Positions 40,176 through 48,394 of a stretch of 64,000 bases of DNA are shown one piece after another (position 1 is the stretch's first letter; every line of letters starts with the position of its first letter). Under the pieces are notes generated by a model. It was not told the origin of the DNA, did no database searches, and was given only the letters and a program-made list of their open reading frames with translations. The stretch is from Crossiella sp. CA-258035 (GTDB lineage Bacteria > Actinomycetota > Actinomycetes > Mycobacteriales > Pseudonocardiaceae): NCBI RefSeq assembly GCF_030064675.1, contig NZ_CP116413.1:4620001-4684000 (forward strand), written 5' to 3'. A program made the translations under genes and the position numbers.

Positions 40176-40620
40176 CCGCGCCAGAGTGCCACACGTCCAG
40201 CAAGGCCAGCACCTCGTTCACCGAACCCGCGGGGTCCGGGATCGGGTGCAGCGCGGCGCGCACCACGCGGTCCCGGTCCAGGGTCCGCTCGGCGTCGGAG
40301 AGCAGCGGGAACGGCAGCGACCAGGTCGTGCACCCGGCGGGCCTGCGCGGACTCCGGTTCGCTGGTCGCCGAGAGGGTGCCGTCGCCCAGCAACCGGGTC
40401 GAGCCCCAGTCCTGCAGGGTGATGAGCACCGGCAGCAGGCCGCGGCCGCGGTCGGTGAGCCGGTACTCGTGGCGCGGCGGGTGCTCGTGGTAGCGCTCGC
40501 GGCGCAGCACCTTGCGCGACCTGCCCAGCTCGGCCCGCGACGCGTCGAAGCGGTGCACCCCCCTGGCCACATCGAGGGCCTGGGCGATCGCGCACTCCGC
40601 ACCTCCTTGACCGCCGGATC
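40153..40620 (-). pseudogene. HxlR-type regulator, deleted and frameshifted
   Basis: One frame from about 40620 gives AECAIAQALDV, then jumps without the helix-turn-helix core to ARGVHRFDASRAELGRSRKV, and again to RRERYHEHPPRHEYRLTDRG, the unmistakable HxlR wing. After RRVHDLVA (about 40320) coding quality moves to another frame (LPFPLLSDAERTLDRDRVVR to the stop at 40153). Two internal deletions and one frameshift make it non-functional. The palindrome upstream of it survives. Confidence 0.7.
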
Positions 40621-40638
40621 GCGCGCCCAGCACAGTGC

Positions 40639-40653
40639 GTTCCTTGAAGGAAC
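40639..40653. promoter_or_regulatory. Perfect palindrome before the broken HxlR gene
   Basis: GTTCCTTGAAGGAAC, two 7-bp arms around one G, between the HxlR pseudogene and the methyltransferase start at 40676. Likely the old HxlR operator. Confidence 0.6.
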
Positions 40654-40675
40654 TCACGTGATCCTGGGGAGCGAC

Positions 40676-41434
40676 ATGCGCACGAGACCGGCAGGCGACT
40701 TCGACTACGAGACCCACGGCGCCGGCTACGCCCAGCACCGCCGCACCGACCCGCGCATCGCCGCGCTGGTGCACGCCGCCCTCGGCGAGGCCCGCACCGT
40801 GGTCAACGTCGGCGCGGGCGCGGGCTCCTACGAACCGGTGGACCGGCACGTGATCGCGATCGAACCCGCCGCCGCGATGCGCGCCCAGCGACCGCCGCAC
40901 CTGGCCCCGGCGATCAACGGCATCGCCGAGGAGCTGCCGCTGGACGACCACAGCGTGGACGCGGCCATGGCCACCATCACCGTGCACCAGTGGGCCGAGC
41001 CCGACCGCGGCCTGCGCGAGCTGCGCCGGGTCAGCCGGGGCCCGGTGGTCGTGCTGTGCATCGACGGCGCGGCGCTCGCCGAGGGCTGGTTCGCCGAGTA
41101 CGCGCCGGAGGTGGTCGCGGTCGAAGCCAAGCGCTACCAACCCATCCAGCACATCGCCGAGGTGCTCGGCGGGGCCACGGTCACCCCGGTGCCGGTCCCG
41201 CTGGACTGCGCGGACGGGTTCACCGACGCCTTCTACGGCCGCCCGGAACGCTTCCTGGAACCCGCGGTGCGGCGCGCCCAGTCCGGCTGGGGCTTCGTCG
41301 GAGCCGAGGCCGAGGCGCGGTTCGTGGCCAAGCTGACCGCCGACCTGGAGTCGGGGGAGTGGGACCGGCGCTTCGGGCACCTGCGCACCCAGCCGGAGTA
41401 CGACTCCGCGCTGCGGCTGCTGGTCGCCGGTTAG
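40676..41434 (+). CDS. Class I SAM-dependent methyltransferase
   Basis: 252 residues from ATG 40676 with GGGGAG upstream. Methyltransf_11 motifs: TVVNVGAGAGSYEPVDRHVI (motif I, about 42-61), AIEPAAAMRAQRP, then EELPLDDHSVDAAMATITVH (about 84-103). The C-terminal half, with YQPIQHIAEVLGG and FYGRPERFLEPAVRRAQSGW, is that of trans-aconitate-type actinomycete homologues. Acceptor unknown. Divergent from the HxlR remnant and upstream of the adenylating protein gene. Confidence 0.9.
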   Translation: MRTRPAGDFDYETHGAGYAQHRRTDPRIAALVHAALGEARTVVNVGAGAGSYEPVDRHVIAIEPAAAMRAQRPPHLAPAINGIAEELPLDDHSVDAAMATITVHQWAEPDRGLRELRRVSRGPVVVLCIDGAALAEGWFAEYAPEVVAVEAKRYQPIQHIAEVLGGATVTPVPVPLDCADGFTDAFYGRPERFLEPAVRRAQSGWGFVGAEAEARFVAKLTADLESGEWDRRFGHLRTQPEYDSALRLLVAG

Positions 41435-41519
41435 GGGAGATCGAACTCACCGGGTGGCCCGGCGCACAGCCCCCGCCCGAACTGGGAAAAGTCCGAACGG
41501 GTGAAGCTAGCCTCGACGG

Positions 41520-42770
41520 GTGGCTGCCTCGACCCTCCCCGCGCTGATCCGGTTCGTCCGCGAGAACTCCCCGTACTACCGGGACCTCTACGCGCACCTG
41601 CCGGAGAACCCGGAGCTGGCCGAGCTGCCCATTGTGGACCACGCCAGCTACTGGGCGGCGAACACGTTGCGGGACAACAGGTTGCACACCGGTGAGCACC
41701 GCGGCGGGCTGGTGTTCAAGACCGGCGGCACCACCAGCGCGCCGCGGGTCTCGGTCTACACCCGCGCGGAGTGGCGGGAGATGAGCGAGACCTTCTCCAC
41801 CGGCCTGACCGGCGCGGGCCTGGTCGACGGGGACCGGGTGGCGAACCTGTTCTACGCCGGGGAGCTGTACTCCAGCTTCATCTTCACCCTCAACACCCTG
41901 CAGGACGCGCCGGTGGACACCGTGCAGCTGCCCATCGCCGGTTCCGCGCCCCTGGACTTCGTCGCGAACACCCTGGCGGAGTTCGGGGCGACGGTGCTGG
42001 CCGCGCCGCCCACCTCGCTGTGCCAGCTGGCCCAGCACGTGGCAGACACCGTCGGCGCGCTGCCGCTGGTGCGGATCCTGCTCTTCAGCGGCGAGGCCTT
42101 CTACGGCGACCAGCGCGCGCTCATCGGCGCGGCCTTCCCGAATGCCGAGGTCCGCTCCATCGGCTACGCCAGCGTGGACGGCGGCATCCTCGGCGGCCCG
42201 GTCGCCGGTGAGCAGGACGCCCGCATCCACCGGGTCTTCCCCGGGCGGATCATGGAGATCCTGGACATCGACTCCGGCGAGCCGATCACCGAAGCGGGCC
42301 GCCCCGGCCGGGTGGTGGTGACCGACCTGGTGCGCACCCTGCAGCCGGTGCTGCGCTACCCGGTGGGTGACCTGGCCGAGTGGACCGAGGTCGAGTCGGG
42401 AACTTTCCGGCTGCTGGGCCGTTCCGACGAGGGCGCCAGGGTCGGCCCGGTGACCGTCTACCTGGACGATCTGCGGTCCATTGTGGAGGGTGCGGCGGCC
42501 GGGCAGTCCATCACCGGCATCCAGGTGGTGTTGCGGCGCAAGGAGGCCAAGGACCAGCTGGTGCTGCGCCTGGGCGGCGCGGTCACCGGGGAGCGGGAGC
42601 TGGCCGAGGCGATCGCGGCCCGGCTGGACGAGGTGCGGCCGATGTTCGCCGACCACGTCCGGCGCGGCCTGATCCAGCCGCTGGCGGTGGAGTGGGCCGG
42701 GACGAACGGGCTCACGGTCAACCCGCGCACCGGCAAGCTGGTCCGGCTGCTCGACGAGCGCGGTGCCTGA
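41520..42770 (+). CDS. Stand-alone PaaK-like adenylate-forming protein
   Basis: 416 residues from GTG 41520. ANL/PaaK fold: ATP loop FKTGGTTSAPRVS (about 66-78), IGYASVDGGILGGPV (about 216-230) and the LRYPVGDLAEW hinge-like D (about 278-288), with VNPRTGKLVRLL at the end. Such enzymes activate a carboxylate as acyl-AMP. The closest relative in the window is the C-terminal domain of the LuxC fusion (45872-48394), which shares GGTTG, the Y-x-SVDGG-x-LG block and the YxxGDL motif. The P-loop lacks the usual G after GGTT (S instead), and no carrier protein is near. Confidence 0.88.
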   Translation: MAASTLPALIRFVRENSPYYRDLYAHLPENPELAELPIVDHASYWAANTLRDNRLHTGEHRGGLVFKTGGTTSAPRVSVYTRAEWREMSETFSTGLTGAGLVDGDRVANLFYAGELYSSFIFTLNTLQDAPVDTVQLPIAGSAPLDFVANTLAEFGATVLAAPPTSLCQLAQHVADTVGALPLVRILLFSGEAFYGDQRALIGAAFPNAEVRSIGYASVDGGILGGPVAGEQDARIHRVFPGRIMEILDIDSGEPITEAGRPGRVVVTDLVRTLQPVLRYPVGDLAEWTEVESGTFRLLGRSDEGARVGPVTVYLDDLRSIVEGAAAGQSITGIQVVLRRKEAKDQLVLRLGGAVTGERELAEAIAARLDEVRPMFADHVRRGLIQPLAVEWAGTNGLTVNPRTGKLVRLLDERGA

Positions 42771-42781
42771 GTCGTGTCGGC

Positions 42782-43066
42782 CTAGCACTCCTCGGTGATC
42801 ATCAGCAGCAGCTCGCCGGTGTCCGCGCGCCACCTGCTGAAGGCGTGCCCGGACTCCGCCCGCGTGGCCCAGAACTCCCGCCGCGCGGGCAGCTCCAGCC
42901 AGACCAGGTCCGGATCCGCCGACTCCAGCGCCACCAGCGCGGACTCCCGCAGCGCGAACGGACGCGCCTCCCTGGCCGAGAGCTGACGCGGCTTCACCCT
43001 GGTCCACACCCGGCCCAGGTGGTCGGTCCAGCTCTCCCGGAAGGAACGCCAGCGGATCTCGGTCAC
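42782..43066 (-). CDS. Unknown 94-aa protein coupled to HxlR
   Basis: GTG 43066 overlaps the HxlR stop by 4 bases. Small, basic, Trp-rich: TEIRWRSFRESWTDHLGRVW, then REFWATRAESGHAFSRWRAD. No recognised family. Translational coupling suggests it belongs to the same control unit. Ends 11 bases from the convergent adenylating gene. Confidence 0.7.
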   Translation of the reverse strand: MTEIRWRSFRESWTDHLGRVWTRVKPRQLSAREARPFALRESALVALESADPDLVWLELPARREFWATRAESGHAFSRWRADTGELLLMITEEC

Positions 43067-43434
43067 GCCGAGGCCTGTTCGTGCTTCTCCCGCGCGGCCA
43101 GCACCTGCGGCAGATGGACCTCGGCCCACGCGCAGCAGGAGTCCAGCAGGCCCAGCAGCGAGCGGCCCAGCTCGGTCAGCTCGTACTCCACCCTCGGCGG
43201 GATCTCCGGGTGGTGGGTGCGGGTCAGCATGCCGTCGCGCTCCATCGCGCGCAGCGTCTCGGTGAGCACCTTCGGCGTCACCCGCGCCATCGGCACCCGC
43301 AGCTCGGTGAAGCGGCGCGGCCCGTGCTCCAGGCAGCGGATGACCATCGCGGTCCACTTGTCGCCGATCCGGAAGGGCAGCGCGCTGGAGGGGCAGGCCG
43401 GGTCGAACAGGTCGGGCGGCAGCGGCTCGGGCAT
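43063..43434 (-). CDS. HxlR-family regulator
   Basis: 123 residues from ATG 43434. Intact HxlR fold: GDKWTAMVIRCLEHGPRRFT (about 25-44), MARVTPKVLTETLRAMERDG and wing HPEIPPRVEYELTELGRSL. Two Cys near the N-terminus and CCAW in the dimer helix could sense thiol stress, as in some HxlR members. Divergent from the NmrA-like gene at 43535; AAGTA repeats lie between them. Confidence 0.93.
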   Translation of the reverse strand: MPEPLPPDLFDPACPSSALPFRIGDKWTAMVIRCLEHGPRRFTELRVPMARVTPKVLTETLRAMERDGMLTRTHHPEIPPRVEYELTELGRSLLGLLDSCCAWAEVHLPQVLAAREKHEQASA

Positions 43435-43449
43435 GGCCGGACGGTAACC

Positions 43450-43472
43450 AAGTACCTTTGAAGTAACAAGTA
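43450..43472. promoter_or_regulatory. AAGTA repeats between HxlR and NmrA-like genes
   Basis: AAGTA at 43450-43454, 43461-43465 and 43468-43472 in an AT-rich stretch 16-38 bases upstream of the HxlR start. Candidate operator; arrangement is irregular. Confidence 0.4.
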
Positions 43473-43534
43473 TGCCGTGGATACCGTCCAGCTCAGAGCC
43501 GTGATCAGCATGGTGTGGACGAACTGGGGCAGAC

Positions 43535-44167
43535 ATGAGCAAGATCATCATCTTTGGCGCGGGCGGCCGGGTCGGGCGACTGGTGGCCGCCGAGGCGCTG
43601 GCCCGGGGCCACCAGGTGACCTCGGTGGTGCGCGACCCGGCCCGGCATCCCGACCTGTCCGGCCGGGTGGTCGCCGGTGACGTCACCGACCCGGACTCCG
43701 TGGCCGCGCTGGTGCCCGGCCACGAGGTGGCGGTCAGCACCGTCTACGACGTCAGCGCCGACCCGGCCGAGTTCTACCCCGCCGCGGCCCGCGCGCTGGC
43801 CGCCGTGCCAGGGGTGCGGGTGCTGGTGCTGGGCATCGCGGTGCTGCTGGAGTCCGCGCCGGGGGTCCGGTTGCTGGACTCGCCGGAGTTCCCCGCGGAG
43901 TACCGGCCGTTCTGCCTCGGGCACGCGGCCGGCTCGGCGGTGCTGGCCGGGACGCCGGGCCTGGACTGGCTGGTGCTCAGCCCGATCGGCGAGTTCGACT
44001 TCGCCGCCGGGCGCACCGGCCACCGCACCGACGGCGGGTTCGTCACCCCTGGCTGGCCGCGACCGGAAGGCGCGCTCTCCGGCGTGGACTTCGCCGCCGC
44101 GGTCGTCGAGGAGATCGAGACCCCGCGCCACCACGGCAGGCAGGTCGCGGTCCACCCGCTCACCTGA
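43535..44167 (+). CDS. NAD(P)-binding NmrA/YwnB-like protein
   Basis: 210 residues from ATG 43535. IIIFGAGGRVGRLVAAEALA (GxGGxxG) and VTSVVRDPARHPDL mark the short YwnB-type Rossmann reductase; GLDWLVLSPIGEFDFAAGRT lies near the end. The HxlR gene is divergent, the classic arrangement for a HxlR-controlled stress reductase. Ends with an 8-base overlap with the convergent hydrolase. Confidence 0.9.
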   Translation: MSKIIIFGAGGRVGRLVAAEALARGHQVTSVVRDPARHPDLSGRVVAGDVTDPDSVAALVPGHEVAVSTVYDVSADPAEFYPAAARALAAVPGVRVLVLGIAVLLESAPGVRLLDSPEFPAEYRPFCLGHAAGSAVLAGTPGLDWLVLSPIGEFDFAAGRTGHRTDGGFVTPGWPRPEGALSGVDFAAAVVEEIETPRHHGRQVAVHPLT

Positions 44168-45248
44168 GCGCGTGGGTGAAGAACTTGACCACCTCGTCGG
44201 TGGCCCGGTCCCGCTGTTCGGACTCGGTCAGCTGTCGCACCACCTCGCCGTCGGCAGGCTGGCGGCAGTGACCGGCGGGCAGCGGCGGGTCCTCGTCCTT
44301 GCCGGGGGCGTCGTCGTAGGCGTGCTGCTGGCCGCTCTCCGGTGACCACTGGGTGTTGAAGAAGTTGTGGTTGCCACCGCGGTACGTGCTGGCCGAGGCC
44401 GGGAACCTGGTCCCGGCGGCCAGCGCGTCCCGCACATAGCTGCGGCCGACCTCGCCGATCGCGCCGTCACAGGTGCTGACCAGGACCCGCACCGGCGCCG
44501 TGGTCACCAGCCCGTCGCTGACATCGCCCTCCACCAGCGGGAAGTACACCGGGGCCACCGGCAGCACCGCCCGCACCCGCACCCCCGGCGGCACCTTGCC
44601 GCGCTCGCGGTCGGCCGCCTGCCACATCACCGCCTTGCCGCCCCTGGAGTGGCCGAGGGTGCCGACCCGGCTCAGGTCGGCGCGGCCGCGGAAGTCGACC
44701 TCGCGGGGCGCGCCGGTGTCCGGATCGGTGAACCGCCCGGCCAGCTCGCCCTCGCCGGCGGCGGCCAGCCGCTGCCACATCGCCAGGTGCTTGTTGATCA
44801 GGTCCGCGCGCGCCTGGTAGGGCTGCATGGGCCGGTCGGGGCCGGTGGCGCCGAGCTTGTTCCACTGGCCCTCCACCGCGTTGGCCGCGATGGAGACCGC
44901 GATGATCCCGCGCTGGGCCAGCGCCCGGCCGAGGTAGTCGTAGCCGCGGTGGCTGGGCATCGGCGTAGAGCTCTGGCACGGCCACTCGGCGTTGTCGGCG
45001 CAGGAGTGCCAGGAGCCGTGCAGCATCAGCACCACCGGCGCGGGCCGCGAGCTGCGCCGCACCGGGTAGTGCACCACCGCGGTCAGCTCCAGGGGCTCGG
45101 GCATGGCCGGGGTGCGGAAGGCCGCCCGGCCCAGGTCGTAGGCCACCGTGCCGATCCCGCTGCCCTCGGCCTCGGACTGGGGTAGCGCCGGGGACAGTGC
45201 GATCAGCAGCGCGGCGGAGGCGGTGACGGCGGCGGTGTGCACGGGCAC
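44160..45248 (-). CDS. Secreted alpha/beta hydrolase (lipase/PAF-AH like)
   Basis: 362 residues from GTG 45248 with AAGGGAA upstream. A signal peptide (VHTAAVTASAALLIALSPAL) is followed by VVLMLHGSWHSCADN (oxyanion HG), an elbow GHSRGGKAVMW (about 213-223), APVYFPLVEGD and a catalytic His in YRGGNHNFFNTQW (about 300-312). Four Cys suggest disulfides. Acts outside the cell on an ester; substrate unknown. OmpR-type direct repeats lie upstream. Confidence 0.9.
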   Translation of the reverse strand: MPVHTAAVTASAALLIALSPALPQSEAEGSGIGTVAYDLGRAAFRTPAMPEPLELTAVVHYPVRRSSRPAPVVLMLHGSWHSCADNAEWPCQSSTPMPSHRGYDYLGRALAQRGIIAVSIAANAVEGQWNKLGATGPDRPMQPYQARADLINKHLAMWQRLAAAGEGELAGRFTDPDTGAPREVDFRGRADLSRVGTLGHSRGGKAVMWQAADRERGKVPPGVRVRAVLPVAPVYFPLVEGDVSDGLVTTAPVRVLVSTCDGAIGEVGRSYVRDALAAGTRFPASASTYRGGNHNFFNTQWSPESGQQHAYDDAPGKDEDPPLPAGHCRQPADGEVVRQLTESEQRDRATDEVVKFFTHALR

Positions 45249-45297
45249 GGGAGTTCCCTTCGGCGGGCGGGTGGCCGTCACCGACGGTAGGGGCGAG

Positions 45298-45326
45298 TTG
45301 TCAGGAAGTTGTGAGTCGGCTGTGAG
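45298..45326 (-). promoter_or_regulatory. Three CTCACA-like direct repeats before the secreted hydrolase
   Basis: On the minus strand CTCACA, CTCACA and CTGACA follow at 11-base steps, the last ending about 50 bases before the start codon, with TACCGT as a possible -10. Head-to-tail repeats of 11 bases suit an OmpR/PhoB-type activator. Confidence 0.45.
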
Positions 45327-45377
45327 TCTGCCGTGGGGCGACCGGCACCTCGACCGCGACCTGGGGACCGGGAGCGG

Positions 45378-45785
45378 TCAGGCTCGGGTGAAGCCCATGT
45401 CCATCCAGTGCCTCCACTCCCCGTCCACCAGGCGCTCCCAGGCGGCGGCCATGGTGTTCTCGCCGATCCGCAGCGTCGCCTTCGTGTCCGGACCGGCGAA
45501 GGTCCACACCCCGTCGGCGTCCACGGTCGCGGTCATCTCGCTGAACACGCCCTGGTTGTCGAAGGCGCGCATCGGGTAGCTGTCGGTGGCCGGGTCGTGC
45601 GGGCCGATCATCTCCAGCACCTGCACGTGCTCCCCGCCGACCCGCACGTCCACCCGGTGCACCAGGAAACGCTCACCGGGGAACCACTGGTAGTCGTCGG
45701 TGCCGATGATCTCGACCGGCGGCTCGTCCACGGTGCGGCCGCGGGAGCGCCAGAGCCCGAGCAGGGCGTTGAGGCGTGCGTTCAT
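45378..45785 (-). CDS. DUF1579-like lipocalin-fold protein
   Basis: 135 residues from ATG 45785. MNARLNALLGLWRSRGRTVD, then GTDDYQWFPGERFLVHRVDV and RAFDNQGVFSEMTATVDADG follow the DUF1579/nitrobindin-like pattern of a barrel that opens with L-G-x-W. No ribosome site is evident. It stands between the LuxC operon terminator and the secreted hydrolase. Ligand unknown. Confidence 0.75.
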   Translation of the reverse strand: MNARLNALLGLWRSRGRTVDEPPVEIIGTDDYQWFPGERFLVHRVDVRVGGEHVQVLEMIGPHDPATDSYPMRAFDNQGVFSEMTATVDADGVWTFAGPDTKATLRIGENTMAAAWERLVDGEWRHWMDMGFTRA

Positions 45786-45821
45786 GAGCCGAGGGTAGGT
45801 GCCGGGCCTGACATCCAGGGG

Positions 45822-45865
45822 GGACAGCGGCGGACCGGGCCCGGGGTTCCGGTCCGCCGCTGTCC
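45822..45865 (-). terminator. 17-bp perfect-stem terminator of the LuxE-LuxC operon
   Basis: GGACAGCGGCGGACCGG (45822-45838) pairs without mismatch with CCGGTCCGCCGCTGTCC (45849-45865) across a 10-base loop, 7 bases past the LuxC-fusion stop. The strongest hairpin in the window. Confidence 0.85.
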
Positions 45866-45871
45866 GCGCGC

Positions 45872-48394
45872 TCAGCTGTTGCGGGCGCGCCGGTCGACCA
45901 CCGCGACCAGCTTGCCGCTGGCCCCGGTCCGGTCGAAGACCCCGGGATCGGCCAGCTGCACGTGCAGGTCCACCAGCCCGTCGCGGACCGCGGTGACCAT
46001 CAGCTCCGGGTAGCGCTCCAGGAACTCCGCCCGCACCGTCTCGGCGTCCAGGGTCGTCCTGCCCTGTTCCAGGCGGATGGTCAGGCTTTCCCGTTCGCCC
46101 TCCTCGGCCAGCACCAGCTGGAGGTCGCCGGCGTAGGCGAAGGCCTCGGCGGCCACCGCGAGGAAGCGGCGGTAGTTGAGGAAGTGGCCGCCGCTGCGGA
46201 AGACGTCGCCGGAGCGGCCCAGCAGCTCGAACCTCGGCGTCTTCCGGCCGCACGGGCAGTCTTCGGCCAGCCAGCGGCCCAGGTCGCCGATCTCGTAGCG
46301 GTCCAGGCGCTGACCGCGGCGGGTGTGCGCGGTGAAGACCAGGCGGCCGGTCTCGCCGGGGCCGACTGGGCGGTCCTGTTCCCGGTCCAGGATCTCCAGG
46401 GTCTGGATGCCGGCGAAGAGGTGGTGCACCCTGGCCGGGGAGTCCGGGCACTGGTAGCCCAGCGGGCCGCCGTCCACGCTGCCGTAGGCGGCGCTGCGGA
46501 TGACCTCGACGCCGAACTCCTCGGTCAGCCACCGGCGCTGCTGCTCGCTGAAGTGCTCGCCGCCGTAGAAGATCTTGCGCACGCCCCGGTAGTTCCGCAG
46601 CGTGTCCCCGGACTCGTCGAACAGCCGCAGCAGGTAGCTGGGCATGCCGAGCAGGGTGTCCACCCGGTTGTCCACAATGGACTTGGCCACCAGGTCGTGC
46701 AGGTTCTGCTGACCCGCCATCGGGAATTGCACCGCGCCCAGGCGTTCCACCGCGGAGAAGAAGCTCAGGAACCCGCCGTAGAGCTGGCCGCCGAAGAACA
46801 GGTTCATGGTGCGGTCGGTGCGCGGGTCCAGCCCGGCGGCCAGCAGGCCCTCCGCGCCCTGCCGCATGTGCTCGTCGTAGTCGGCCCAGCTGAACGCCGA
46901 GAGCTTCGGCTCGCCGGTGGTGCCACCGCTGCGGAAGAACACCTCGGCCCGGCTCAGGTCGGTCTGCAGCTCGTCGAAGCGGGCCTTGGTGGTCACCGGC
47001 ACCGCGGGCGGCGGCAGCGGCCGGGAGGAGACCAGGTCGTCCAGGCAGGCGTGCCCGGTGAAGCGCTCGTCCAGCTGCACGTCCACCCGGCGGCTGTAGC
47101 GCTGCAGGGCGTAGACCCCGTCGTGCGGCTCGCCGTCGTAGCTGCCCAGCATCCGGCCCGGCATGGTGATCCGCTGCACGCCCGCGCCGATCAGCGCCCG
47201 GGTCAGCACCGCCACCTCCGCGCGGTCCGCGCCGAGCCCGACGGTTTGCAGGTACCGGCGCATCGGCCGCAGCACCTGGGCGATCTTGTCGCGGGACAGG
47301 GACTTCACCCACACCGTGCGGTACAGCGGGGAGGCGCGCAGCGCGGAGCGGGTGTCGGCCAGCACCCGCCAGGACCCGTCCTCGGCGGCGTGCACCCTGG
47401 TCAGCCCGAGGTGCTCCTCCAGCTGGGTGACCAGCACGGTGTTGGTGATCTCGGCCCATTCCGGGTCGCTGGGCTCGCGGGTCTCGGTCTTGGCCACGGT
47501 CTCGGCCAGCACCGCGGCGAAGCGCTCGGCGAAGGCGAAGACCTCGGCCTCGTCCTCGGTGTCGAGGTAAATCACCTGCGGGCTGGAGCAGGCCTGCTGG
47601 TCGAGCAGGCACACGTCCCCGGCCACCGCGCGCAACGTGTCCTCGTCGACCCAGGTGGCGGCGGTCAGGTAGGCGAAGGACAGCTTTGGTCCCCAGTCCA
47701 CCAGGCGACAGCCCGGCCGCAGCACCGAGGCGACGCCCGCGAGGGCTTCCTCGCCGCCCCAGGCCGCCACCGCGTCCGCAGGCGCGCACATCCGCTCCAG
47801 CCAGTCCTTGCGGGCCGAGGAGTAGTGCAGCACGATCACCCGGCGCGCGATCTGCCCGGTCGGGTCGGCCTCGGCGAGCGCGGCCAGCAGCTCGGCGGTG
47901 AACCGCGAGTCGTCCCCGCTGGTCTTGATCACGTTGAGGTTGCCGGAAAGCAGGCCCTCCAGGCCGCTCATCGCCCCGGCGGCCGGCGCGTTGCCGGGCG
48001 CGATGTGCGCGAGCAGCCCGACCGGGGCCCAGGCCTCGAAGATCTCCTGCCGGAAGTCGAACCGGGTCAGCCTGCCCGGGTCGATCCCGCCGAGCTCCCG
48101 AACGACCTTGCGCTCCAAGGTCTCCCGGCTCAGCGCGCCGGTGAGCTGGGTCAGCGTGGCCTCGATCTCGGCGGCAGGCACCTGCCAGGCGGCGAGCCGG
48201 TCGGCCAGCCTGCGGCGCACCGGGCTCTCGGTGTCGCGGAGCTGGGCGACCACCTTCTCCGCGGCGGCCAGCACCAGCAGCGGGCTCAGCGGCTCACCGC
48301 CGAGCACCTGCTGGGTCAGCTCCTCCAGGGTGTCCAGGCGGCGGTCCGCTTCGGCGTCCTCGACCCACTCGCCCTGCCAGTAGTGCTGGTTCAT
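45872..48394 (-). CDS. LuxC acyl-CoA reductase fused to a PaaK-like adenylating domain
   Basis: 840 residues from ATG 48394. Residues about 1-400 are LuxC: GLLAHIAPGNAPAAGAMSG (about 126-144) and the catalytic Cys269 in CLLDQQACSSPQVIYLD, which forms an acyl-thioester reduced by NADPH to an aldehyde. After a short linker comes a PaaK-like domain (about 410-840) with FFRSGGTTGEPKLSAFSW (about 486-503), AYGSVDGGPLGYQ, YEIGDLGRWLAEDCPCGRKT and SGDVFRSGGHFLNYRRF. A PaaK-like domain fused to LuxC would place activation and reduction in one chain. The gene overlaps LuxE by 4 bases. Substrate could be a fatty or aromatic acid; nothing here decides. Confidence 0.92.
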   Translation of the reverse strand: MNQHYWQGEWVEDAEADRRLDTLEELTQQVLGGEPLSPLLVLAAAEKVVAQLRDTESPVRRRLADRLAAWQVPAAEIEATLTQLTGALSRETLERKVVRELGGIDPGRLTRFDFRQEIFEAWAPVGLLAHIAPGNAPAAGAMSGLEGLLSGNLNVIKTSGDDSRFTAELLAALAEADPTGQIARRVIVLHYSSARKDWLERMCAPADAVAAWGGEEALAGVASVLRPGCRLVDWGPKLSFAYLTAATWVDEDTLRAVAGDVCLLDQQACSSPQVIYLDTEDEAEVFAFAERFAAVLAETVAKTETREPSDPEWAEITNTVLVTQLEEHLGLTRVHAAEDGSWRVLADTRSALRASPLYRTVWVKSLSRDKIAQVLRPMRRYLQTVGLGADRAEVAVLTRALIGAGVQRITMPGRMLGSYDGEPHDGVYALQRYSRRVDVQLDERFTGHACLDDLVSSRPLPPPAVPVTTKARFDELQTDLSRAEVFFRSGGTTGEPKLSAFSWADYDEHMRQGAEGLLAAGLDPRTDRTMNLFFGGQLYGGFLSFFSAVERLGAVQFPMAGQQNLHDLVAKSIVDNRVDTLLGMPSYLLRLFDESGDTLRNYRGVRKIFYGGEHFSEQQRRWLTEEFGVEVIRSAAYGSVDGGPLGYQCPDSPARVHHLFAGIQTLEILDREQDRPVGPGETGRLVFTAHTRRGQRLDRYEIGDLGRWLAEDCPCGRKTPRFELLGRSGDVFRSGGHFLNYRRFLAVAAEAFAYAGDLQLVLAEEGERESLTIRLEQGRTTLDAETVRAEFLERYPELMVTAVRDGLVDLHVQLADPGVFDRTGASGKLVAVVDRRARNS

